DNA of 64,000 nucleotides from Sorghum bicolor. Taxonomy: Eukaryota > Streptophyta > Magnoliopsida > Poales > Poaceae. This document shows, one piece after another, positions 43,278 through 54,260 of the stretch (within the stretch, counting starts at the first letter, position 1; the number at the start of each line of letters is the position of its first letter). A program made the translations under genes and the position numbers. The notes below the pieces were generated by a model. That model was not told the DNA's origin and ran no database searches. It worked only from the letters and a program-made list of their open reading frames with translations. The stretch spans positions 23,580,071-23,644,070 of the forward strand of contig NC_012878.2 in NCBI RefSeq assembly GCF_000003195.3, in the 5' to 3' direction.

Positions 43278-44321
43278 ATGGCACGCACTAAGCTCACCGC
43301 TCACAAGTCCACTGGTGGGCCGGCCCCTCGCCATCAGTTGGCAGCCAGGAGCTCGCGTCATAAGCGCAAGTTCCTGGAGGAGTCTGGGATGCCCACCTTG
43401 CTATGGAGGGTGCTCAGTTCGATGGGGTATCCCGAAGGAAGGGAACCTCGCTACTATTGTAACAAGGAGCAGCTTGGTGACGGGACCCTGGTGGGGATCG
43501 AGGCAGTGGTCCCTACAAGCGGAGGTGACCCCGTTTGGGGCGGCTGGGTGTACGAGTCTTGAGGTACCACGCCTTTTCACGGTGCCAGCAGAGCAGCTTT
43601 TGCAGTTCTGAGGGACCTCATGGAGAGGTTTCCACAGGAGTTGGCCCACGCCTTCGATGGGGTGTTTCCCCGGGGTGACCCCTACACTTTGGTGTGGGAT
43701 CAGTCCGAGGTGAATGCTCTAGAGAGGAGTGCGGATGAGGACTAGCATAGTGACAGCGCAGCTATGAGTGCTATGTACGCCTTGATGAAGACCTATGGGG
43801 GCCTAGAGTGTTGTTTGGGGCGCTTGTCCGGCTCTCCTCTCACAGTCCAGGATGAGAAGCGCCAGCTGCAGCGTGAGTTCGACACTGAGGTTTAGAGGTT
43901 GCAGGCAAAGTTGGCCCGCATGATCCGAGAGAAGGATCAGGCGGTCCAGAAGAACAGTGTGCTGAGTCAGGACCTGCTTGCAGTGAGAGAGCAGAGGGAC
44001 AGGGTGACTACTGCTCATAGGAACTGCGAGTGCATGCTAGTTCATGTGCTTGGTCAGAGGAATGAAGCCTGGCACGAGGAGGACACCCTGAGGGCCCGAC
44101 AGTTAGAGCTTGAGCAGCAGCTAGCCAATGCTGAGGAGTACAATGAGAACCTGCATGAGGAGATCCATCAGCTGCATAACCAGCTCCACCCTCACCACCT
44201 ACCTGGAGCAGCTGAGTTAGACTCTGAGGATGAGATGGATGAGGATCCAGAGATAGAGGCAGCTGCTAGTGGAGATGAGGACGAGGAGGGCTCCGGCATG
44301 GACAGTGACCATAGCGAGTAG
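43278..44321 (+). pseudogene. ORF0 of H: histone H3-tail-like N-terminus, coiled coil, acidic tail
   Basis: A single frame of 347 codons with three stops: TGA 43560, TAG 43743 and TAG 43893. The ATG at 43278 is chosen because it starts the H3-like reading. Residues 2-22 match the H3 tail at 17 of 21 positions (ARTKLTAHKSTGG, then PAPRHQLA). K4, K9, S10, T11 and R17 are kept; K14 and K18 are changed. A compact region follows (about residues 25-150, YYCNKEQLGDGTLVGIEAVV, WVYES), then a Glu/Gln coiled coil (from about 43860) and a strongly acidic C-terminus (DSEDEMDEDPEIEA). There is no histone fold. Extra ORFs upstream of gag are known in RIRE3/RIRE8; the function of this one is unknown. Confidence 0.8.
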
Positions 44322-44646
44322 ATGCTAGGGCTCTAGAGATAGTCCTTCTTCTTTTGTTGTTGTTGTTGCATGGCATGTCTTGTAATCTGTGGATCTGGGC
44401 TGTGTGAAACTTTATGTAATGACGCTAAAAGTCCAGTGTGTGTACACTGGCAATCTTGGATGTATGTGAACCCTGTTGCTCGAATGTTAAGTAATCTGTT
44501 AGTGATTTTGTGTGTGGATGATTAATTGTTGTGCCTCTGTTTATTGTTCGAATTTATTTTCCTCAGTAAATTCAGTACGGCGTAATTCTACATATGTCTA
44601 CCATTGATGGCAACTCCTAATGATTGCTTATCGTTGACGCATGCAG

Positions 44647-45740
44647 ATGGTGCAAACACGTGGCGGGGGTAACAGCAACCCCGGTCTTGGAGCAGGTACT
44701 TCCGGAGGTGGGGCTCAACGATATGAGGAAAGAGCACCATCACCGCCACCACCACCGCCTCCTCCGTACACTGCGAACGTGTTTTTCGCGCAGTTCCTAG
44801 GAAGCCAACGCAACATGGAGCAGATGCAGCGCAACATGGAAGAAGCCCTGCGCAATATCGCTGACAATACTCATCATGGGGATAACCAGGGCGGCCGTGA
44901 AGCCAATCAATACAGCTCTTTCAAGGACTTCATGGATACCAAGCCACCAGTCTTCAAGGAGGCCCTGGAACCGCTCGAGGCAGATGAGTGGATTAACACC
45001 ATGGAGCAAAAGTTCCATTTTCTTCGGATGACTGAAGAACTTAAGGCTGAGTATGCGGCACATTAGTTGTAGGGACCTACTGGGATTTGGTGGTCCCATC
45101 ATCGTACCACCTACCTAGAGGGAACCCCAATCACCTGGAACCGCTTCACCACCACTTTTTGAGGAAATTATATTCCTCCGGTTTTGGTGGAAATGAAGGT
45201 TGGGGAGTTCATGAGGCTGTCCTAGGGAACAAAGTCGGTGAAGGAATACCTACACGCTTTCAATAGTCTTGCTCGCTACGCCCCTGAGTTTCTGAACACG
45301 GAGGCCAAGAAAATCGCTAGTTTCTAGCGAGGCCTGAGCCCGAAGATGCTGAAGACCATGGGTACAGGAGCCCGAGCTACCTTCAATGCTTACATCAGTG
45401 ACTGTCTGACCTAGGAAAACAATAACAACAACTACAGCGCATCCAAGTCTCGTAAGAGGGCCTTTGAAGCCGGGTCATCTCAATCCAGGGCACCAATGGC
45501 AGGGCGATAGCAGTATCGTCCTCCTGCCCCAGGTGCTAGGTTCCGACCGCCGCAGAGAAGGAACACCGGGCACCCAACGCAGCAGAAGCCGTACAAGGTG
45601 GCAATAGCTCCTGCCAAGCCAAAAGCAGTTCAAGCTGCGGCAACTGCCGCCAACAACCTGACCAAGGGGCCATGCTACAACTGCCACAAGATGGGGCACT
45701 TTGCTAAGGAATGTCCCTACCCCAAGAGGCAGCAGACGAC
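44647..45740 (+). pseudogene. gag: Chromovirus gag of H
   Basis: ATG 44647 (MVQTRGGG) is chosen over the ATG two codons upstream as the usual start wording. The frame carries PPVFKEALEPLEADEWINTMEQKF, a worn core (TWNRF, VGEFMRL, VKEYLHAFNSLARYAPEF) and the CCHC knuckle CYNCHKMGHFAKEC (45674-45715). Seven in-frame stops (45064, 45070, 45160, 45223, 45325, 45412, 45508) interrupt it, each one base from CAG or CGA except where uncertain. No frameshift is needed to read it through. Confidence 0.82.
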
Positions 45741-46300
45741 CTACCCAGCTCGAGTGCACCATACCTCGATAGAGGAAATCCCAGAAGGAGAACCGGTAAC
45801 AGCTGGTATGTTTCCTGTCAACCAACATCTTGCAGTTGTTTTGTTTGATTCTGGATCATCACATTCATTCACGAGCCAAGCATTTGCACAAAAGCATGAC
45901 CAAACAGTTACAGATCTGGGTTATGGGTATCGCATCGGGCAGATGTGTTGACAAATAGAGTGGTCCGAGGGGCAACCCTGGATATAAATGACCGCGTGTT
46001 TCGAGTAAATTTGGTAGTCATGCCTGGATTAGTTTTGGATGTTATCATGGGCATGAACTGGATGAAAGAATGGGATGCTGTCATAGATACTGGGAAGAGG
46101 GTGTTATCTCTCAGAGAACCCCAGGGCAGTGGATCTTTTCAAGTACCTCTGCCCCGTCGCTTTGACTTCGCTAGCATCTCTTGTGCTACGCACGTGGTCC
46201 CACTACCACAGATCCCAGTAGTCTGTGAGTTCCCTGATGTTTTTCTTGAGGAATTACCGGGACTCCCCCAGATAGGGAAGTAGAGTTCGCAATAGAGTTG
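45741..46300 (+). pseudogene. Aspartic protease of H
   Basis: It contains the active site VVLFDSGSSHSFTS (DSG) at about 45835-45880, then a frameshift near 45940 into the frame of 45945-46283. That frame has LVVMPGLVLDVIMGMNWMKEWDAVID, the second half of the fold. [15 protein letters not shown] starts the RT linker. Confidence 0.82.
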
Positions 46301-47627
46301 ATACCAAGTACCACACCGATATCTAGAAGGCCATACCGGATGCCGCCTAATGAGCTCGCTGAGTTGAAAAATCAACTAAAGGAGCTATGGATAAAGGGTT
46401 CATCCGGCCATGTTTGTCAGAATGGGGTTGTTCGGCGTTGTTTGTGAAAAGAAGGATCAATCGCTGCGCATGTGCGTGGACTATCGTCCACTCAATGTGG
46501 TGACAATCAAGAATAAGTATCCATTGCCAAGGATTGATATCTTGTTTGATCAGTTGTCCAAGGCAAAAGTGTTTTCCAAGATAGACTTGAGGTCCGGGTA
46601 TCACCAAATCAAGATCCGTCCGCAAGATATCCTGAAGACTGTTTTTTCCACCAGATATGGATTGTACGAGTATCTTGTCATGTCCTTCGGGTTGACAAAT
46701 GCTCCTGCAAACTTCATGTATCTGATGAATTCGGTCTTTATGCCAGAATTAGACAAGTTTGCTGTGGTGTTCATCGATGACATTCTGGTTTATTTAGAGA
46801 ATGAGCAAGATCACGCTGAGCATCTAAAAGTTGTGCTAACACAACTACGAGAGCATCAGTTGTATGCAAAGTTCAGCAAGTGCGAGTTCTGGCTGAAGAA
46901 AGTTCCTTTCCTAGGGCACACTCTGTCTGAAGAAGGGATTGCAGTGGATCCGTCAAAAGTACATGAAGTCATGGACTGGAAGGCACCAACTTCTGTCTCG
47001 GAAGTTCGGAGTTTTGTTGGTCTGGCCTGCTATTATCGTCGTTTCATACCCGACTTCTCCAAGACTGCTAAGCCGATGACCAGTTTGGTACAAAAGGATC
47101 ATAAGTTTGTCTGGACGAAAGGGTGTGAGCTAGCCTTCCGCACCTTGCGAAAGTTGCTAACCACCGCTCCCGTTCTAGCGCAACCCAATATCGAGAAGCC
47201 TTTTGATGTGTTTTGCGACGCATCGAAAAGTGGATTAGGATGTGTGCTAATGCAAGACGGCAGAGTAATAGCTTACGCTTCACGACAGTTGAGAACGCAC
47301 GAAGTCAACTACCCAACTCACGACCTCGAGTTAGCAGCAGTGGTGCACGCTTTGAAGAGCTGGAGGCACTATTTGTTAGGAAATAAATGTCATATCTACA
47401 CCGATCATAAAAGTCTGAAGTACATCTTCACTCAGTCCGAGCTGAATATGAGGCAACGAAGATGGTTGGAGCTGATCAAGGATTATGATCTGGAGGTGCA
47501 CTATCATCCAGGCAAGGTTAATGTAGTAGCAGACGCACTGAGTCGCAAACCGCACTATCAAATGGTTCAACCGTTGTTTGAGGATGGTTTCAATCTCATG
47601 CATCCTGAAGTCTTATGTCACATATAG
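46301..47627 (+). pseudogene. Reverse transcriptase and RNase H of H
   Basis: Frameshifts near 46284 and 46405 separate the finger start ([13 protein letters not shown]) from an open 406-codon frame at 46410-47627. That frame contains [44 protein letters not shown], the active site VFIDDILVY (intact), the thumb, and RNase H ([42 protein letters not shown]). It ends with an in-frame TAG at 47625-47627. Confidence 0.88.
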
Positions 47628-49087
47628 CTTAGTTGTTCACTTGAGAGTCATCGAAGGTCAGAAAACAGAAAAGGGAATTTTCCACATCAAAGAGAAGATC
47701 AAAAACGACCCAAGGACTCAATTCAGAGTTGATGAAAAAGGGGTATTGTGGTTTCAACACCGGCTAGTAGTTCTGAAGAATCGAGAATTAAAGAATCGCA
47801 TCATGGTTGAAGCACATCTCTCCAAGCTTTCTATTCATCCTGGCAGGAGTAAGATGTATCAAGACATAAGATCTCACTTTTGGTGGACTAAAATGAAGAA
47901 AGAGATAGCAGGATATGTGGCCCGTTGTGACACGTGTTGTAGTCAAGGCTATACATATGAAACCTGCAGGTCTGTTACAACCGTTGTTAGTTCCAGACTA
48001 GAAATGGGAAGAGGTCAGCATGGACTTTATCACAGGCTTACCGACAACACGAAAGGGAAATGACTCGATTTGGGTAATCATAGATCGATTGACCAAGTCG
48101 GCTCATTTCATTCTAGTTAAGAACACATACAGGCCTCTCGAGTATGCTGATATATATATGGCTGAGATCGTCAAGTTACATGGCATTCCCAAGACCATCA
48201 TATCAGATAGAGGACCACAGTTCACCGCTCACTTTTTGGAGCGAATGCATAAGAGTTTGGGGACTAGTCTGATAAGGAGCACCGCATATCATCCCCAAAC
48301 CTCAGGTCAAACGGAAAGACTCAATCAAGTGCTCGAAGATATGTTGAGGGCATGCGTGTTATCATCCAAGGGATCATGGGAATCCTGGTTACCGTTGGCT
48401 GAATTCTCATACAATAATAGCTATCAAGAGAGTATCAAGATGGCTCCGTTTGAAGTTGTGTATGGTCGAAGATGTAGGACCCCGTTAAACTGGGTCGAAC
48501 CTGGTGAAAGGAGATACTATTGTATAGACTTCGTGAACGAAGCCGAGAAGAAAGTACAAATTATACAACAACACATGAGAGCAGCGCAATCACGACAGAA
48601 GAGTTATGCAGACAAGCGGAGAAGACCACTTGAGTTTAAAGTGGGTGACTATGTTTACCTCAAGGTTACGCCAATGAAGAAAGTTCAGCGTTTCCGAGTT
48701 CGAAGCAAGCTTGCGCCCAGATACGTGGGACCGTATCAGATACTAGAAAGAAAAGGGCCTGTGGCCTACAAGATTCAATTACCTGAAGAGTTGAGTTCGA
48801 TCTTCCCAGTCTTCCATGTGTCATAGCTACGGAAATGTTTGAAAGTACCCGAGCAGAGGGTTGAACCCCGAGGAATCAAAATAAAAGCAGACTTGGAGTA
48901 TAAGGAGCAGCCAGTGGGTATCGTAGATACCAAGGAGCGGGTAACCTAAAACAGAGTTGTCAAAACATACAAGGTGGTGTGGAGTCATCATGATGATAGA
49001 GATGCCACCTGGGAAACCGAGGATTATCTAAAAACAGTTTACCCAAAATTTCATAAGAAATGGTTAGTAACCCAAATCTCGGGATGA
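47628..49087 (+). pseudogene. int: Integrase with C-terminal chromodomain of H
   Basis: Zinc-binding part: HLSKLSIHPGRSKMY and ARCDTCCSQ. A deletion/frameshift at about 47960-48020 is followed by MDFITGLPTT (first Asp), IISDRGPQF (second Asp) and SGQTERLNQ (Glu) in 48020-48826. The GPFK-like module is LAPRYVGPYQILERKGPVAY. TAG at 48824-48826 and TAA at about 48946 interrupt the C-terminus. It encodes a chromodomain: KTYKVVWSHHDDRDATWETEDYL, then YPKF (about 48955-49055). Chromodomains of this group are thought to steer integration to heterochromatin. Ends with TGA at 49085-49087. Confidence 0.85.
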
Positions 49088-49093
49088 GATTTC

Positions 49094-49110
49094 CCTAAGG
49101 GGGGAAGGGC
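49094..49110 (+). promoter_or_regulatory. Polypurine tract of H
   Basis: CTAAGGGGGGAAGGGC directly before the LTR start TGTAACACCC at 49111. Confidence 0.8.
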
Positions 49111-50167
49111 TGTAACACCCTAGGTGTTAAGCATGCACTTAGTCTCCTAAACTCATCTATAAGCATCTCATCAAGCCTAGCATTGCATGAACATGTCTTT
49201 CACTCAAAGTATGATTTTATGTGCCTTATTTATGTGAATTAAATATGGTAAAAATATCATGCTTGCTTCTAAATTCTTGAATTGTCCAAATTAAGTTGAA
49301 ATGAGTGTTAGAATATTTAAGAGTAATTTTGTGATATTTTTGGAGCCATAGAAATTGGGAAATTGATTTTATACTAAAATTCCCAAAATAGATTTATTTA
49401 AAAACCTATAACTAGTTTTGGGTTGTATTCCAAAATCTATTTGGAATTTGTGAATTCAACTTAAAGCAAAGTTGTAGGGTTTTTGTTTTGGAACAACTTT
49501 TATTTTGGGAGAAAAAGGTGAAAATGATTTTTAAATAGTCCAAATGAATTTAGAAACAATTTGAGAAAAGAAATTCAAAAATAAGAAAAAGGAAAAGGGG
49601 GGCGCTAGCAGGCCGCGGCCTCACTTCTGGCCCGCTGGCCGAAGCCGGCCCAGCCCGCCCGCGCTCACCCCCCCTTCCCCGCGCTCGCGCCCGCGCCGTG
49701 TCCGCGCACGGACAGCCGTGCCGCGCCGCCGTGGCGAGCCGGCAGAGCTCGGCCGCTGCTTGGCGAGCATGCGGCAGCCTGGACGCGCCCTGGTCGGTCA
49801 CCAGGAGCACCCGGCCACGCCCGCCTCCGTCCTCGCTGCCATTTGCGCCCGCCAGCCCATCCTCTCTCGCCCTCTCGCTCTCGCTCCGCACGCACAGAGC
49901 GCCGCCGTCGCCATTGGAGCCCGAGCTCCGCCTCAACCGTTCTCCCCCAGCGCGTGCACCATTCTCCGATTCGTTCTCCCCCGAGCTCCGCCCTCGCTCC
50001 GCCGTTGCGGGACACGGTTCCGAGCGTTTGGTGAGGCACGGTGAGCCCCGCTCGCCCTCGTTTCTTCTCCGGCGAGAGCACCACTGCCGCGCGCGTAGTC
50101 TGCATGCATCCGTGCCTTCCGGTGCCGCTTAGTTAGCGCGTCGTGCTCGCCTTGGCACCGTGACGCT
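49111..50167 (+). repeat. 3' LTR of H, 5' part, with a GC/CpG-rich block
   Basis: It starts TGTAACACCCTAGGTGTTAAGC, as in RIRE3/Retrosat-type LTRs. The first 480 bp are AT-rich. From about 49598 to 50165 the composition switches sharply to GC-rich with many CpG, including an inverted CGGCC-rich start. It ends at the F1 insertion (ACGCT left flank). Short frames in the GC-rich block on both strands reflect composition and are not supported as genes. Confidence 0.7.
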
Positions 50168-51399
50168 TGTTGATATTTGGTAACGCAATTAGAAAATGAT
50201 CCGCAAGCGCACGGATATCGGTGAAAATTTCACCCGGGAGGTTATCCAGAGTTATCGTATTTATATTTTTACCACTGGGAGAAAGTGTGCATCTGACTAA
50301 CCAAATCTATTGCTACTACCCCTTTAGGCTACAAAGAATGTTTCTCGATGTGAGTGATGTATAGAGAAGACTGCAACCGTAGTCTCGTTCTAACCTTGGT
50401 AAGGATGATCTACTGTTCTATTAGGGAGGCTCACGGAATCTAGACAACACAAAGGATGTTCGACCCGCACCTATAAACCTACTCGTCCTGCTAACGAGAT
50501 GTGATCTACAAAGGTAACTCGGAAATGTCACGTTCCTCGCTACTACCACGGTCCAGCTAGTCAGGGGATATCTATGAGTACCCTAGCCTAAACACCACGT
50601 TTACGCTAACAAGTGATTACTCTAATACTCAACCGGAAGAGGATTAAAGTAAACTCATAAACCAAAGAACAATAAAACAAGAACTTACTAGTATTAGAAG
50701 TCGAATTACTGAAGAATCTTAGAAGCAAGCCTCGGGTTAGGAGACTTGATCCCGTAGGTACAACTCAGAGTAGACACCGACAGGCCGGCCTTCCTCCGAT
50801 CCATACCTCCACTCTATCTCTCTCAATCTAGTAGAAACTAGAAGATCTATTTCTACTTTACATTGGTTGCTAAGCCTAAAAAGAAATATTATTTAGAGAA
50901 GAGGTTTTCCTTCGAGGGCACCCCTCAATCTCTATGATAATTTCTTGTCTCCTCCAGGGGCCAGAGGGGGTCTCCTTATAGTCCTCCCCTTCTATGCGTT
51001 TTTGGGTCGATAGGCGAGGTGGTACTATGTTATTCTGGATCCAATAGGTCGGTGGAACGTCGTGTGCGAAGAGAGTCCGGAACGGAGTCCAGAGGTGGGC
51101 GGGCGCCCAGGTCCTCAGGGCGGGCGCCCTGGGCCTGGCCCCTTTCGGGCTCTGCTTCCTTCCCGTGGCTTCTGGAGTCTTCTAGATGGTAGAAAATTGC
51201 GGGGTGGGTTGATATCTCTATGTAACCCCGACATGTGGGCCTTTCTTCATTATTTCCTGATAACCCCTTGCAGAAATAGACAAACACCAAAACTCGTAGA
51301 ATTCTGTCAGATAAAACCCTAAGTCTGGGTGTTGGTTGCATTTGGATCCTTTTCTTTATTTATTTGATGATTATATTTGGTACTTAAGGACCGTCAACA
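50168..51399 (-). repeat. 3' LTR of F1
   Basis: 1232 bp, TGTTGACGGTCC (minus, at 51399) to AAATATCAACA at 50168. GGGCGGGCGCCC motifs lie near 51096-51133. Its TATA region reads CCTTATAGTCC on the plus strand, two bases shorter than in the other LTR (CCTTATATAGTCC), so this copy has a weaker TATA. Confidence 0.88.
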
Positions 51400-53270
51400 A
51401 CTCCCCCAAGCTTACCTCTTGCTCGTCCCTGAGCAAGGATGGACTCAAGAGTTTCTGCAGTGGTTTTATTTCTTAGAAGTACACACGCATTTAAGCAAGA
51501 TCTCATCTCTGAGTTAGAATAAACTGTTAAGACTTAAAACTTACTCATTTTACCTTTCACCATGGGGCTTGTAACGTCACTTGTGTCTTGAGCAGTTAAA
51601 AGATAGAACGGTCAAGTCAAGCACCATGTATCTTGTTCTTTGATCAACTATAGCTCTGGAGTTTTTGCAGATTTTCAAATAAAACTCAGAGATTCCTTGT
51701 ATAATTCTCTCAAGTCTCTCTTTTGTGGTATTTCTGGATCCTTACCAAGGCAGTAATGGGATATGCCTTCTCTCACAGTATGTGGTATTTTTGGTATGAG
51801 GCATAGTGATATTGCCTTCTCTCTCACCCTACTCTAGTAAGGTTTTGATATCTGGAGCTCATAGGTGGGAGACAGCTAATACATACTTACAAGACATTTA
51901 TTGCATAGTCAAACCATGGATACAGAGAAACAAGTCAATAAGTCAAATCAAGATGTGCATGTGTGGCGAGTGAATGGTGTATGGTGATGATGGAGATAAC
52001 AATGGTGAAAGTCTAATTCTACTTTTGCTCTTTTAAGGGGATACATACCTTTCTTGCACTTAGAAGCTTTTTGGGGAGAATAGATGCTCTATATTTTCTT
52101 TTTCTTACCTCTCAGGTGGGTATCTTGTACACTTTTTCTTTTCTTCGAGGTTCCAGGCACTTGCCCCTTTTTATTTCCGCGTATATTTTTTTTTCTCTCT
52201 TTTTTTTAGAGCACTCATCTCCTGAAATAATGTAGCAAGTGGTAGTAACCAAAATAACTGGAGCATTTATTTCACAAGGGGAAACAGAAATATTTTTGGT
52301 TATTCTCTCCCGGATTAGGAGTAGAATACTTTTGGGTGGTTTTGGAGATGGAAATGAGTGGATATATGTGGATGGTACTTCCGGAGTAGAAGTAGCATGT
52401 AAGAGTGAACGTGCAAGTGAATCTTGATTTAACCACATGACAAGCTCCTAAGGGTCTACACAGCTTGACCACACTCAATGCTCATAAGCAGTAAATAGTA
52501 AATGTGTGGCTCAAGGTCTAGCAAGCATGTATATATGCTGTGGTAGGAATTTAAACTCTCATCATACAGGAACTCATCATGCAACATTTTAAAGATTTTC
52601 AAAGATAAAATTCTCCAGAATTCTAGCATCTCTAGGAACAGATAAACAGCAGCTCAACCTTCCCATATCGTATCCGTTAACAACTTAGACTTCAGATCAA
52701 GTTTTCATCCCACAAATTTAGGTCTAGAGCAAGCCTTAAATTATAACACTTATATCTAAACTTGAGAGAGAACTTCAAATTTGCAAATTAGGCAGAGTAA
52801 CTATTCATCATATCCATGCTTAAGTTTTATTAGATACCGATTAGCATAGCCACTTTATTTATTTATTAAACACACTAAGCAAAATATATATAAGCATAAA
52901 ATATTTATTTGGTTTTTTATAGTTATGTGTATTTATATTCTAAAATAATATAAGTATGAAGATAGATAGAAATACTTATCGAGGTAAATGGGGGTGCTCT
53001 CCCCCAAGCTGAATTTTGACGTAATTTCTCTTGATGTAGCTAGCAGGTGGCAGAGGTGTATTTGAAAGTCAGCAGCATTCTGACAGCAATTAGAATGTCC
53101 TCCGTCTGCTAGTCTTCTTGATTCTTAAATTCTGTGGAGCTCAAATAGACAACAAAGCTTGTGGAACTCTTGGCAAGGCGTTCGGTGTTTTTAAGTCCTC
53201 CGAATGGGACTCCTTGTGTTTTCAGTCATCCTGGGATTAGCTAGGTGGCGTAGTCGGTGATTCCGGTGGC
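51400..53270 (-). other. Non-coding 3' part of F1 internal region
   Basis: AT-rich sequence where Athila-type pol would be expected. It starts after the polypurine tract (minus GCTTGGGGGAGT next to the LTR). It has long T- and A-runs and no RT or integrase motif in any frame I can see. The same stretch is repeated at 57776-59640 in F2. Confidence 0.7.
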
Positions 53271-53419
53271 GCCTCCTCTTTGTGTATAACTATGTTCTCT
53301 TTCCACACCTGACTCGGTGCTACGGTCTCCTCAGGACAGTTCTGTTCAAGTTGTATGTCTTCAGTCCTTATCACTTTTCCTTCGTAGTCTACCCGTCCGT
53401 CCTTGATGATTTGCCTCCT

Positions 53420-53814
53420 CTAGTTGCGGTTGCGTTGTCTTCTTCTTGTCCTGACCTGCTTAGAATCTTCAACTATATAGTTAGGGTCAGTAAAATAACG
53501 GCGTACCTTCTCTGAGGGGAAGTGCATATGGACTTCTCCGGTTCCAATGTAGATAATTGCTTTAACGGTACTGAGGAACGGTCTTCCAAGGATGGTGGAT
53601 GGATCATATTCGTCTTCTCCCATATCAATGACCTGAAAATTGTCTGAAGCTGAATGTATCTTGGTTGTAGGGGCATGGTTCCGTGCAGGAGGTGATAAGT
53701 GACTGCGGCCATTATGTTGTCGTCAGATCCGGTGTCGTAGAGTGTCTTCTGAAAAGAGTATTCGTTGATTGTGCACTTGATGCTTGAAACACCAGGGTCG
53801 TTCTTCTTGATCAA
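53420..53814 (-). pseudogene. Protease-like region 2 of F1 (DTGS motif; frameshifted)
   Basis: The minus strand encodes CTINEYSFQKTLYDTGSDDNIM, a retropepsin active site (DTGS), then shifts frame near 53640 to YDPSTILGRPFLSTVKAIIY, the GRP half of the fold, followed by a basic Arg-rich tail. The F2 copy has the same shift, so it predates their duplication or is tolerated. Confidence 0.7.
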
Positions 53815-53926
53815 GAAAGGTCACTTGAGTCGACGATCTTGACCTCCTTGAGCTGCAGTGACCATCTCAGCTGACTCGGTCCACATTTGCTTGTTCTTCT
53901 TCCTCCTGTTGGTCCTCTTCCTTGGT

Positions 53927-54260
53927 TCATGTTAGGATTGCTCTGAAGTTTGTGTAGTCTTGTTCTTGAAGGAAAGTCTCCTTCTTCCCCTTGATGTAGA
54001 AACGGATCTTGGCAGCATTAGCGTAGATGACAGCTCTGGTGTTTAGGAATGGCCTCCCTAAGATGATGGGTGCTCTCTCATCATTTCCGGTCTCTACCAC
54101 TACGAAGTCTGCTGGGGCATACAAGGTACCAACTCGGACACAAAGGTTCTTCAATATTCCTTTTGGAAAAGTTATCGCCTGATCTCCATTGTGTTTGTGC
54201 TTGTAGATCCCGGTTCTTCACATGATGGAATCTGGGAGTTGTAAAACGCCTTCACGTTTC
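53927..54260 (-). pseudogene. Protease-like region 1 of F1 (GRP half only)
   Basis: From 54260 the minus strand reads GDQAITFPKGILKNLCVRVG, then FVVVETGNDERAPIILGRPF and AVIYANAAKIRF. This is the second half of an Athila-type retropepsin. The DTG half upstream is not recognisable and a TGA lies near 54219. With the region at 53420-53814 it makes two protease-like units in tandem. Confidence 0.65.

Larger units (their letters stand above)
40235..50167 (+). mobile_element. Tekay/RIRE3-like chromovirus (Gypsy) element H
   Basis: Plus-orientation element with the end of a 5' LTR, an initiator-Met primer site, an extra ORF0, gag, protease, RT-RNase H, integrase with chromodomain, a polypurine tract and the start of the 3' LTR (TGTAACACCC). 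Both LTRs are cut by neighbours: G adjoins the 5' LTR at 40235 and F1 the 3' LTR at 50168. An extra ORF upstream of gag is described for rice RIRE3/RIRE8, which agrees with this assignment. Many in-frame stops make it inactive. Confidence 0.85.

Noticed and set aside
43278..43562. Authentic histone H3 gene
   Set aside because: Only the first 21 residues resemble H3. The downstream protein lacks the histone fold and sits between a primer site and gag of a retrotransposon.
49698..50132. Arg/Pro/Ser-rich ORFs on both strands in the GC-rich LTR block
   Set aside because: They overlap on both strands and arise from GC-rich composition; no domain is present and the region lies inside an LTR.
51062..51322. 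LTR-internal ORF repeated at 57438-57698
   Set aside because: The two copies are similar only because the LTRs are; no recognisable protein.
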